The notes beneath the pieces were generated by a model, which saw only the letters and a program-made list of their open reading frames with translations, did no database searches and was not told the DNA's origin. The position numbers and the translations under genes are program-made. Of a stretch of DNA of 64,000 bases, positions 1 through 9,034 are shown piece after piece. Every line of letters starts with the position of its first letter. Positions within the stretch are counted from its first letter, which is position 1. This DNA is from Mytilinidion resinicola (taxonomy: Eukaryota; Ascomycota; Dothideomycetes; Mytilinidiales; Mytilinidiaceae), in contig NW_022985449.1 of NCBI RefSeq assembly GCF_010093595.1, positions 1,126,839 to 1,190,838 on the forward strand. Direction: 5' to 3'.

Positions 1-2
1 GC

Positions 3-2503
3 TCGCGCTCGGTGCGACAGTCAAAGCGCTACTCCGTCACTGCCCTGTACCTGTCTATTTCCGCGAAGGAGAAGGAATTGGAGATCGAGGACGACCTCGC
101 AAAGGGTATGGTGCCACCATATCATGCCACAATTGATCAGTATTAATAGACCTCCAGCGCAAAAAATCCTACGGGAACTAAAATCGAAGATATCCTCGCA
201 ATCGAAGAAGAATTTCGTGTTGGAGAAGGACGTCAGATATCTCGATTCGCGGATAGCGTTGCTTATCCAAAACCGTATGGCGTTGGAAGAGGTAAGTAGG
301 ACTTGCTCACCACCACAAGCATAAAGCTAACAGGACCAGCAAAACGAGGTAGCTAACCATCTCGATGAAGCTGCTGACCTGCAAGAAGGTTTCTTCCCGA
401 ACGACGAGAAGACGCAAAAATACGGAAATCTACTCTTCCTCCTACAGTCCGAGCCTAGACATATCGCCCATCTCTGCCGCCTGGTCACCATGGCTGAGAT
501 TGACTCGCTCCTACAAACTGTCATGTTCACAATTTATGGAAATCAGTATGAGAGCCGCGAGGAGCACTTATTATTGACCATGTTTCAGGTATGTAGTACC
601 GGGAAGATAAGGCAATAACAGCGCTAATATAGGCAAACAGTCCGTTCTCACCTATCAATTCGATAACACCCCTGACTACTCTTCCCTACTACGCGCAAAT
701 ACCCCCGTTTCACGAATGATGACCACATACACGCGCCGAGGACCCGGACAGAGCTACCTCAAGGTTGTACTGGCTGAGAGGATCAATTCCCTCATCGAAA
801 TGAAGGACATGGACCTCGAAATCAATCCTCTAAAGGTCTACGAGAAGATGTTAATGGACCATGAGGACCAACACGGCAAACCCCCTGCCGACATGCCAAA
901 GGGCGTGACCGCTGAACAGGCAGCCGAACATCCACGGGTGCAGCAGGCTATCGAACCACGTGTTGCCTCGCTGATGGAGATTGCCAACGCATTCTTGGAC
1001 ACCATCATAAGAGGCTTAGAAGAGACCCCGTACGGCATCCGATGGATCTGCAAGCAGATCCGAAGCTTGTCGAAACGAAAATACCCGGATGCACAGGACC
1101 AGACAATCTGCACCCTTATCGGAGGATTCTTCTTTCTCCGATTCATCAATCCGGCAATCGTGACACCGAGGTCATACATGCTGATCGACGCCACCCCGGC
1201 AGAGAACCCTAAGCGTACCCTAACCTATGTTGCCAAGATGCTCCAAAACCTGGCCAATAAGCCGTCATACGCCAAGGAGCCGTACATGGTCAAACTGCAG
1301 CCTTTCATCCAGCATAACAAAGAGCGGATCAACAAGTTCATGCTGGATTTGTGCGAAGTCCAAGATTTCTACGAAACTCTAGAAATGGACAACTATGTGG
1401 CACTTTCTAAGAGAGATCTGGAACTATCCATCACTCTCAATGAAGTCTATGCCACGCATGCGCTCTTGGACAGGCATGCCGCTGAGCTGGTAAGTGCTCG
1501 CAAGGGCGTTGATCCCAACGTGGGTAGGTTGTTTAACTATTTTGAGCAGGCAAAAGATGAAAGCTCTCATTTGGGCGTCATATTGCAAGAACTCGGTCCA
1601 GCTCCTCCACAGCTGCCACGAAAAGAGAACAGGGCCATCAATCTGCCACTTTTCAGCAAGTGGGAGACACCGCTGGATGATCTTACCGCGGCTCTGGACA
1701 TTACGCAAGAGGAGATTTTCTTCATGGAGGCCAAGTCCACATTCGTCATGATTTTGCGAACTCTACCGGCCAACACATCCGTGACTCGGAGGCCTCTCCG
1801 ACTTGACCGAGTTGCTGACGCTGCCGCGACTACGAAGAACGATTCGGTCATGGTGAAGAAGGGCATCAGGAGCATGGAGCTGCTGAGCCAGCTACAAGAA
1901 CTTGGCGTAATTGACAAGGATGACGGCTTCGCGTTACTCCGGGACGAGGTCGAGCAAGAACTCGTACATTTAGGATCCATGAAGGACAAGGTCGTAGAAG
2001 AGACCAAGAAGCTTGAGGAGGTTTTCCGCACCATCCGCGACCACAATGCGTACCTCGTCGGCCAACTCGAAACCTACAAGTCTTACCTCCACAACGTGCG
2101 AAGTCAGTCCGAGGGCAAGACCAGGAAACAGCAGAAGCACCAAGTACTCGGACCTTACAAGTTCACGCACCAACAGCTAGAGAAGGAAGGCGTTATCCAG
2201 AAAAGCAACGTGCCCGAAAACCGAAGAGCCAACATCTACTTCAATTTCACCAGTCCCCTACCTGGTACATTTGTCATCTCGCTGCATTACAAGGGTAAGA
2301 GTCGACTAGCTGTCCCCGGATTGAGCTTGACTAACTCTTCAGGACGAAACCGCGGCCTGCTCGAACTCGACCTCAAACTTGACGATCTCCTCGAAATGCA
2401 GAAGGACAACCAGGAAGACCTGGACCTCGAGTACGTGCAGTTCAACGTGACGAAAGTGCTTGTCCTCCTCAACAAGCGGTTTGCGCGGAAGAAGGGGTGG
2501 TGA
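3..2503 (+). CDS. Ras GTPase-activating protein, Gap1/Sar1/GapA-like (5' end outside window)
   Basis: The gene is partial at its 5' end. Exons read 3-105, 158-291, 334-588, 641-2294 and 2343-2503 and join in frame to 768 visible residues. The RasGAP domain shows LLRANTP (about visible residue 182), matching the arginine-finger loop of active RasGAPs, and [12 protein letters not shown], a hallmark close to the NF1 motif. A RasGAP_C-type region with coiled-coil character follows, ending in [20 protein letters not shown]. The family switches Ras off by stimulating GTP hydrolysis at the membrane. No IQ or calponin-homology domain is visible, but the N-terminus is missing, so an IQGAP-like architecture is not excluded. 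The last intron (2295-2342) is 48 nt, has no stop and keeps frame, so an open frame also runs straight through it. I prefer the spliced form because the family motif is then uninterrupted. Confidence 0.9.
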
Positions 2504-4519
2504 TTTCGATTTCGGTGACGGGCCCTTCGACGACACCGAGAGAGAGAAAGGTCGGAACTGTCAGGAAGATGTTTGATGTCATTTACGCCAGAGCTATAAT
2601 GCTGCATACCCCATCCCCGAGTTTCCTCTTTTTCTCTTATCACTTTTCGTTCGGAATCGCTCTCGCGCCAGAGAATGCTGGTGCTCTGGGTGCCGGGTGA
2701 GGTTGTAGGGGTCGGACCACGGGATGGTAACGGGGTTACTGGTGTTATTCTGTGTTGCTTGGAGCTTCTTCCTTTTTTTTGGTGTTTGGGATACCCTGGG
2801 GCCTTTGTGCGAAAGGAAAGGACGAGGAAGAAAGATGGGATTAGGAAATTTTACCAAGGTATGGTTATTGCGGTGTATGATTCGAGCTATATGAAAGTAT
2901 GGGAAGGGAAAGGAGAGGATGAATTGGAGGAAAGAGTAAACAAAACCAGCTCCGGGGGAAGGGCTTTACTTGGTTGCGACGAATCGGGCTAGGCGGCTTT
3001 ACCCGGCTGTGGAAAGGGCCTATGTGTGGTTTTCCCCTTTTGTTCCTTTACTCGGTGTGCGGATTAACAACCATTCTTAGCACTCGTTGTAATACACGCT
3101 TGCCCCCCGCCCCACCAGTAATTCTCTTTTGCCGTTTTTTGAGGAATAGCCTTGGGGGATTTGGGAACTTTTGTCGTTTTTCTCGTATGTTCGGCTGGAC
3201 CGAGAAGGGGGGAGAAGGGGAAGGGGAAGGGGAGGGGGAGGGGGGAGGGGTGGACCTTTATATCTATGAAATTTCTATTCAGAGAGGGCCGGGCGTTGTT
3301 TTGTATCTAGTTTTCAAGGAACGGGTGGTTTCTGAGCGAATTGGGGCAAGGGGAAAGGGCATGATTTGCGAATATCCATTGTACGATAATTAGGTTGCTT
3401 TCTGCGGTATTGAAGGGAGTTTTGGGGGGGGGGAGGGCGGGAATTTTTTTTTTTGTGGTTGCTTTCGGTTGATTGAGTTTTTTTGAAAGGTTCGGATTGA
3501 ATTCCTTTTTTTTTTTGAGAGAGAGAGAGAGAGAGAGATTGGAGAGACGAGATGATTGGGTCTATCTAATGTTTAATTGGGGGCAATCACGATGGCCATA
3601 GTCATAGCATGTTGCATGAGACACGGTGTTTGATGTTTGAATCTGATTGAGTGGTTACCTATCTGTGACGGTGGTGGAGAGAGCGACTCTGAGGCGAGGG
3701 GCTCAAAACACCGTCTTAGCTACCTGAATAAAAGAAAAACCCGCATGCAAAGTGAGAAGACAAGTAAGAAAGCACACAGTTTTTTTTTTTTTTTTTTTTT
3801 TTGGGGGGGGGGGGGGGGGGTTTAATATTTGTTTGATCAGTGATGGTCGTGTCTCGAGCGCCTTGAAGCCGCTTAGACAACGTTCTACCATCCGTGCCTG
3901 CAGTACAACAAAATAAGAAGCAAAAGCAGTTTTTTTTTTTTTTGGGAATATTGGTTTTTGATTGTGATCGCTGATGGTAATGTCTCGAGCAGAGAAGCTC
4001 AAGTCAACATCATCAAAGGGTAAGGCTATGCACATCCGTGGAGTGCATGCAAAAACAACAATAGTAGAGCAGAGCCATCGCCCTCGCTTGAAGAGAGAGC
4101 AACACAGCTCGACGACGCTATCCCAGCGCCAAACTTGTATGCAACAAAAACAAAACAAGAACATAAAACAGCAATGCCTGCCTGCTTGCTTGCCGCAAGG
4201 AGTAATGATCCAGAATTCCGTCCACCCATATCGGATGCGAAGCTAGCTAGCCCACTCAAGGAAGGCCCGCCCGCTTCTGCTTTCATATACATGGAAGTGT
4301 GCTCCGTTTTTCGCCAATTCGTGCTGCAAATTTCGATTCATAGTCGTAAACTCCGGATCCATGAGGCCGTGTCCTGCTGCCCCAGAAAACCCAATGTGGA
4401 CAGAGCAGAAGGTTCCTATCCAAGACTCGTTCCGGAACACCGTGGTAGACTCTGTGCAACCCATCCCAAACCCAAAGAGAGAAAAGAAAAGTGATGCATG
4501 GGTAGAGCGAAGAGCGAAA
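2504..4519. other. Intergenic region between RasGAP and MPE1, low-complexity rich
   Basis: This 2 kb lies between the 3' ends of two converging genes. I see no gene. It holds a purine-only tract with runs of G (about 3208-3250), a (GA)n microsatellite (about 3516-3538), several T and G homopolymers and the duplicated unit described separately. The ORFs here are short and have no protein-like composition. Confidence 0.7.
3752..4000. repeat. Two diverged direct copies of a roughly 131-bp unit with T-homopolymers
   Basis: TGTCTCGAGC occurs at 3850 and again at 3981. Each copy is preceded by TGATGGT, a TTTAATATT/GGAATATT-like stretch, a G run, a long T run (T23 at 3780-3802 followed by G18 at 3803-3820; about 15 T near 3930) and an A/G-rich segment ending in CAGT. 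This points to an old tandem or segmental duplication, or two copies of a poly(A)-tailed element inserted in the minus orientation. Confidence 0.6.
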
Positions 4520-6409
4520 TCAGAGCTCGGTGTAGTCGCTAGGCCTCATGACGCGATGCTTCGGTCGGCCCCGATGCGGGTTGACCGGCTTCCGGAAGTA
4601 TGCGTCCTCGTCATTCGGTCCGGGGTTGGAAAAGACATTGCGCTGCTGGTTTGGGAATGAGCCGGGCTGCTGCTGATGCATCGGCTGTTGTTGCTGGTGC
4701 TGGCCCCAGTTTTGGTTGTTTCCGTTGGAGTAGTACTGTTGTTGTTGTCGCTGATTACCCCAGCCGTTGCCATTAGGATAGCCATTCATCATACCCATGT
4801 TGTTCATGTTCATTGGCATGTTGTTCATACCCATTGGCATTCCCATACCCATACCCGTTGGCATACCCATACCGTAGGCGGGGTTCATGCCCATCATGGG
4901 GGCGGCCGAGTACATTCCCGGCATGCTCATGGCGGAAGTCATAGGGGGAATGTTGGCGAGAGCGTTCATCTGGGCGATGAATTCTTGTTCGTTGCGAGGA
5001 ACGGAAGCGGGCCACTGCTGCTGCTGCTGCTGCTGCTGTGCTTGCTCTTGCTGGCGACGCATCGCAGCTGGAGCACGTGGCGGAGATGGTTTGCGTTCAT
5101 TATGGAGGTCTTCTTCAGCTGGACGCTTCTTGCTGTTTGACGATGTGCCGGGTTGTGCGGCGACGGAGTAAGGTGTGGAAGTCGATACTGAGGTGTTCGA
5201 CGTGGTGTTGGATGAGTTCGAGACATTCGACAGTGGTGATTCGGACGATGCCTTCGGAGGGTTAGTAGCAGTATCTTTGGTAGACGATTTAGCTTCAGGA
5301 GTCTGGACCTCCTTTGCTCTGCGTTCAGCGATCTTCTGATCTTCGTACGCTTTGATCTTAGCCGTCATGTCGTCGTCAGCGACGAGGTCGTCAATCAGCA
5401 CGCCATCCTTGTTGCAGTTAGGGCAGACTAGGTCGTTCTCAACAAGTGCATTCTCGATACATTCATTGCAGTAAGTCTTGCCACAGCAAGGAGTTTTCAT
5501 TGGCTCCACGAACATTCGATTGTCCAAAGGACACTCCAGACCTCGGTCCCTAAGTTCTTTGCTGCCAGTCTCCGCAGCCTCTGCCTGCGCTGCCGACGCC
5601 TTGGTCTTTGCCTGAAATTGCTCCCACGATGCTTTGTCCGGCTCTGCTATCACGTACTCGCCTTCAGCATTCACCATCACTCCCGAGGGTTGCTTGCTAT
5701 TATCCGTTAGGCCGTCTTCGGTAAGGGCGAACGGCTTTTCGACCGTCTTGAGGAATGAGCGGGGTATTCCGGTGGTGCGCTTGATGCGCGGCTGGCTCTT
5801 GAAGTTGGGATCGTCATTGGTGGGGCATGCCTGAATCCAATGTCCCTTCTCGTGGCATCGGTAGCAGATGTAGCCTGGGGGCGGGTCATGTTCAGGGACG
5901 GATGCGGGCTTCTTGTTGAAATTCTTGTGGTACACAGGCTTAGCACTTGCCATCTGCTTCTGTTGCTGGTCCCACTGATCACCGCTGGCGCTGAACATGG
6001 CCTTGATCCTATCCTCCTCGGTCATAGGCTTGTTGGGGTCTGCAGGCTTGGTGGTAGCTGTGAACGCGGCTTTCGAGTCGAGGTGGTTTTCCTTTCGGTG
6101 GGTATTGCGGGCGGTAACAGGCGCAGTGCCGGAGATGTATCGCGCTGCTTTGCCACATCCTGGCTTCGACGCAGGAAGTCGGCGGGCGATAACGAGAGAC
6201 GACCGAGCGATGATGGTGGTATCGTCATCGTACTCTTCCGGGGGAGTGTCTTCGTTGTAGATAGAGAGATCGAAGTCCCTGCCATCGCCTAGCCCGCAAG
6301 CGATGATGATTTCGCGCTTGAGCTCAAAGACCGAGATGCCGGTGCCATCGAAGGGGATGCGTTGCGGCTCTTTGGACGACTTGAACTTGAAGAACACGGA
6401 CGAAGTCAT
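4520..6409 (-). CDS. MPE1: Mpe1/RBBP6-type subunit of the cleavage and polyadenylation factor
   Basis: This is a single-exon gene of 629 aa. The frame is open 88 codons further upstream, but the start at 6409 is chosen because the DWNN domain begins at once (MTSSVFFKFKSS). The order is typical of Mpe1: DWNN ubiquitin-like domain (about 1-80), CCHC zinc knuckle CYRCHEKGHWIQAC (182-195), and a RING/U-box-like domain (about 290-342) with CPLDNRMF, PCCGKTYCNECIE and CPNC. The tail is low complexity: a Ser/Thr-rich stretch, a polyQ run from CAG/CTG repeats near 5013-5040, then Met/Asn/Gly-rich repeats and another Gln-rich segment. In yeast Mpe1 acts in nuclear mRNA 3'-end cleavage and polyadenylation, and the family has ubiquitin-ligase-like features. 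Assignment is by domain architecture and is strong. Confidence 0.93.
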   Translation of the reverse strand: MTSSVFFKFKSSKEPQRIPFDGTGISVFELKREIIIACGLGDGRDFDLSIYNEDTPPEEYDDDTTIIARSSLVIARRLPASKPGCGKAARYISGTAPVTARNTHRKENHLDSKAAFTATTKPADPNKPMTEEDRIKAMFSASGDQWDQQQKQMASAKPVYHKNFNKKPASVPEHDPPPGYICYRCHEKGHWIQACPTNDDPNFKSQPRIKRTTGIPRSFLKTVEKPFALTEDGLTDNSKQPSGVMVNAEGEYVIAEPDKASWEQFQAKTKASAAQAEAAETGSKELRDRGLECPLDNRMFVEPMKTPCCGKTYCNECIENALVENDLVCPNCNKDGVLIDDLVADDDMTAKIKAYEDQKIAERRAKEVQTPEAKSSTKDTATNPPKASSESPLSNVSNSSNTTSNTSVSTSTPYSVAAQPGTSSNSKKRPAEEDLHNERKPSPPRAPAAMRRQQEQAQQQQQQQQWPASVPRNEQEFIAQMNALANIPPMTSAMSMPGMYSAAPMMGMNPAYGMGMPTGMGMGMPMGMNNMPMNMNNMGMMNGYPNGNGWGNQRQQQQYYSNGNNQNWGQHQQQQPMHQQQPGSFPNQQRNVFSNPGPNDEDAYFRKPVNPHRGRPKHRVMRPSDYTEL

Positions 6410-7159
6410 GGTGAGCCTGCTCACGTCCGTCCGGGACGTTGGGTGCGCAAAGAAAGGTAGTCGTGTGCAGTAGTTGCGGCGCTCGGAACACGACGAAGAA
6501 GTGCGGTGGTCGGTTTGGAAAGAGAGTGGGTGTGGTCGGTGTTGGTGAGGATGTTGGAGGAGTTGCAGCGAGGGCGGCTGGCCGGCAAGTGAGACAAGTG
6601 AAGTGGATGGAGAACAAGGCGCAGGCCGATTATTGACTAGCGCCTTGGCACTCGCCCCCTGCGCCACTCGCACGTGACACGCAAAGCCTCGACTTTGTCG
6701 CTCCTGACCAAGTGATCCCAGCTGTACAGCAAAGGATCATGGATTTGGACGGTTACGACAAGATAGTTCCAGCTTCTTCCAAGACATTTGTCTGTTGGCT
6801 TTGTCTTTAGATTGAGTCCGGCACACCGGCTTTCCTTTATTTCCAACGCCTTCTTGGCTTACCAATCACGTATTGTAAGTCAGCAGATTGTGTGGACTTT
6901 AGAGAACAGCGACACAGGTGCTGTAGCGACACTCGAGAGTTTTCTTATGACCTATCTGTACTGCGGCATCGATACATGATCATTCAGTCGCAGCATGATG
7001 GTGAAATTAATAATTCGTCTCGATGCAGGTCACGTCACAGCATCGATAAAGAAAGCAGATGGAAGGAATGTAATTCCGTATCGATCTCTACAAGTTACAA
7101 AAACACAGTTCCCTAATAAAATCCTGATATCATGCGCCCTCTTCCCTTTTGTGATAGTT
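6410..7159. promoter_or_regulatory. MPE1 upstream region and OST1 3' flank
   Basis: This 750 bp separates two minus-strand genes. It should hold the MPE1 promoter and 5' UTR next to 6409 and the OST1 3' UTR next to 7159. I see no further gene or defined site. Confidence 0.5.
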
Positions 7160-8765
7160 CTAAGCCGTCTTCTTCTTCCCGATGCTAACGTCCAATGTTC
7201 CAATGACATAGGCCACAGTAAACAAGCCCAGAAGGGCCGAGAAGATAACAATCGGCTTCCGGAAGCCGGCCGTCCATGGGTAATCGTAAGTGACAACGAT
7301 ATCACGATCTCTCCATTCGTCTACGAGATTAATAGCGGTAAGGTGGAGCGTTGAGCGGCCGATTGTGTCCATGAAGGTGCGGTGAATGGTCGCTTCGGAG
7401 GCAACCAAGGGCACAGAGGTCTCGTAGAGGATGTTTCTATCAACAGGATTGTAAGCAATGTATAGTCGTAGAGGGCAAGGAGAAGAGAGCTTACGTAGCG
7501 CCCTCTGGCAAGATGATCTTGAGCTCGACGCGCGCATACTCGACGCCCTCTGGCTGCCTAGGCCCCTCCAAAAACGGCACTTTCAGGACGTAGGTATCAC
7601 CAGTCTTCAGTTTCCGCAAGTAGTTCTTCAGATTCGCATCCCAACCCACTCGGAAGCTGTACTTCCACCCCCCAAAGATAGGGTATCGTGGCTTCAGTTC
7701 GAGATTCGCCTCGCGAGCGTTACTCCTGAAGCGGCTGGTGGAGACATTGCCAATGTCGTCAATGAAATAAGGATTCAGAGATCCGATGCGCAGAGGCATC
7801 CCAAGGCCCTTCAATGCAGAGGTGGGTGGATTGGAGTACTGTGTCATTTGCCAGGATACACGGGAGAACTGGTTTGCCAGCTTCGCCGCCCGGTTGGTGA
7901 GCCAGAACCGCTCCTCCGTAGCCAGGTTGCCACCCCAATGGCTGACCTCAATATCGCGCTCCAAGAGTGTGGCATGGGTAAGCGGCTTGGTGAACTCGTA
8001 GCGAGCGCTGACGAGCTCTTCGGCACCCGCGGGGATGTTGACGTATGGACCATAGGTGAAGGTACTGCCCTGCTTTTGAGGGTCTTCGGTGTTGTCCGCG
8101 TTCGGGGCGTCTAAGACAGAGTAGTCTGGGATGTTGGCCGTGGGAAATTTGACCTTGGTCTTTTGCTTCTCGGTGGTGTAGGCCGAGGGGCTGTAGGCGC
8201 TGAATGTGTATTGGACATACTGGTTGTCCATTTGGTTGATTGTAGCCGGGACTGGGGTGAGCGCCGAGAGAACAGAGAAGGAAATACTGAGTGTCTGCTG
8301 GGCTTTGGGCTTGAGAGGTTCTGGGAGACGGATGAGGTAGAATTGGGTGGAACTGAGTACAACTATTAGCTGTGATCAAATGGTGAGATGAGGTTCATTG
8401 TAGCCTAAGTACCTATGCGAATCATACTCGACCACTTCGACCTTGAAGGGGAGCTTTCCTGCAGCTTTCTTGTCCTTAACTTCGAGCCCGCCTACCCTCG
8501 ATAGCAAACTCGACTCGAACGGGAGGTAGTATTCCGATTGCGGCTTCGAGTCTATGTTCTCAATTATAACATTGATGACCTCTCGCGGATACGCCTTATC
8601 CAGATTGGTCGTCCGCACAAGATTGACATTCTTGAAGACCTGTGGCGGCTTGAAGTTGGCGGGTAATATCTGTTTCGAGGACAGGGACTGCGTGAGGTTG
8701 AGCTCGGCGGCGCAGAGGCTCGACAAAGCTGTCAGGCAGCTGGCGAGAAGGGCGATTGACCTCAT
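7160..8765 (-). CDS. OST1: Oligosaccharyltransferase subunit OST1 (ribophorin I)
   Basis: Exons are 8413-8765, 7495-8352 and 7160-7436 on the minus strand, giving 495 aa. A signal peptide is clear (MRSIALLASCLTALSSLCAAE). The luminal domain contains family stretches such as PREVINVIIENIDSKPQSEYY and QYTFSAYSPSAY. Near the C-terminus one membrane helix (KPIVIFSALLGLFTVAYVIGTL) is followed by a short lysine-rich tail (DVSIGKKKTA), as in ribophorin I. OST1 is part of the ER oligosaccharyltransferase that moves the lipid-linked glycan onto Asn-X-Ser/Thr of nascent proteins. Both introns have good GT..AG ends and all phases agree. The divergent neighbour starts 270 bp away. Confidence 0.95.
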
Positions 8766-9034
8766 GTTAGGCGTAAGGGAGAGAGCCCGAGCATAGAGGA
8801 TGCAATTCAGAGGATTTCGAGAAGTTCTGAGGTTGGGTGTTGCTGCCGTTGAAACTCCACGATGATGCGTCGTGTCCTTCGAGATTCTGCCAAGGCCTCC
8901 GCGACAAGGGTCCCACTCCGCTCACCACCTCCGCCCCGCCCTTTGATCTACGTCTCTCCCACTCTTGGTCTACCTTTCTTAGTCGAAAGATTGCGAGACT
9001 GATACAATGGCACGCTGACTCTAAGGTTCTCACC
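8766..9034. promoter_or_regulatory. Shared upstream region of OST1 and the pseudouridine gene
   Basis: This 269-bp region lies between divergent start codons (8765 on the minus strand, 9035 on the plus strand), so both promoters and 5' leaders must lie here or overlap the genes. No specific element could be recognised. Confidence 0.5.

Noticed and set aside
1567..2046. 159-codon minus-strand open frame inside the RasGAP exon
   Set aside because: It is a complementary-strand shadow of strong coding sequence; Ser-rich with no family.
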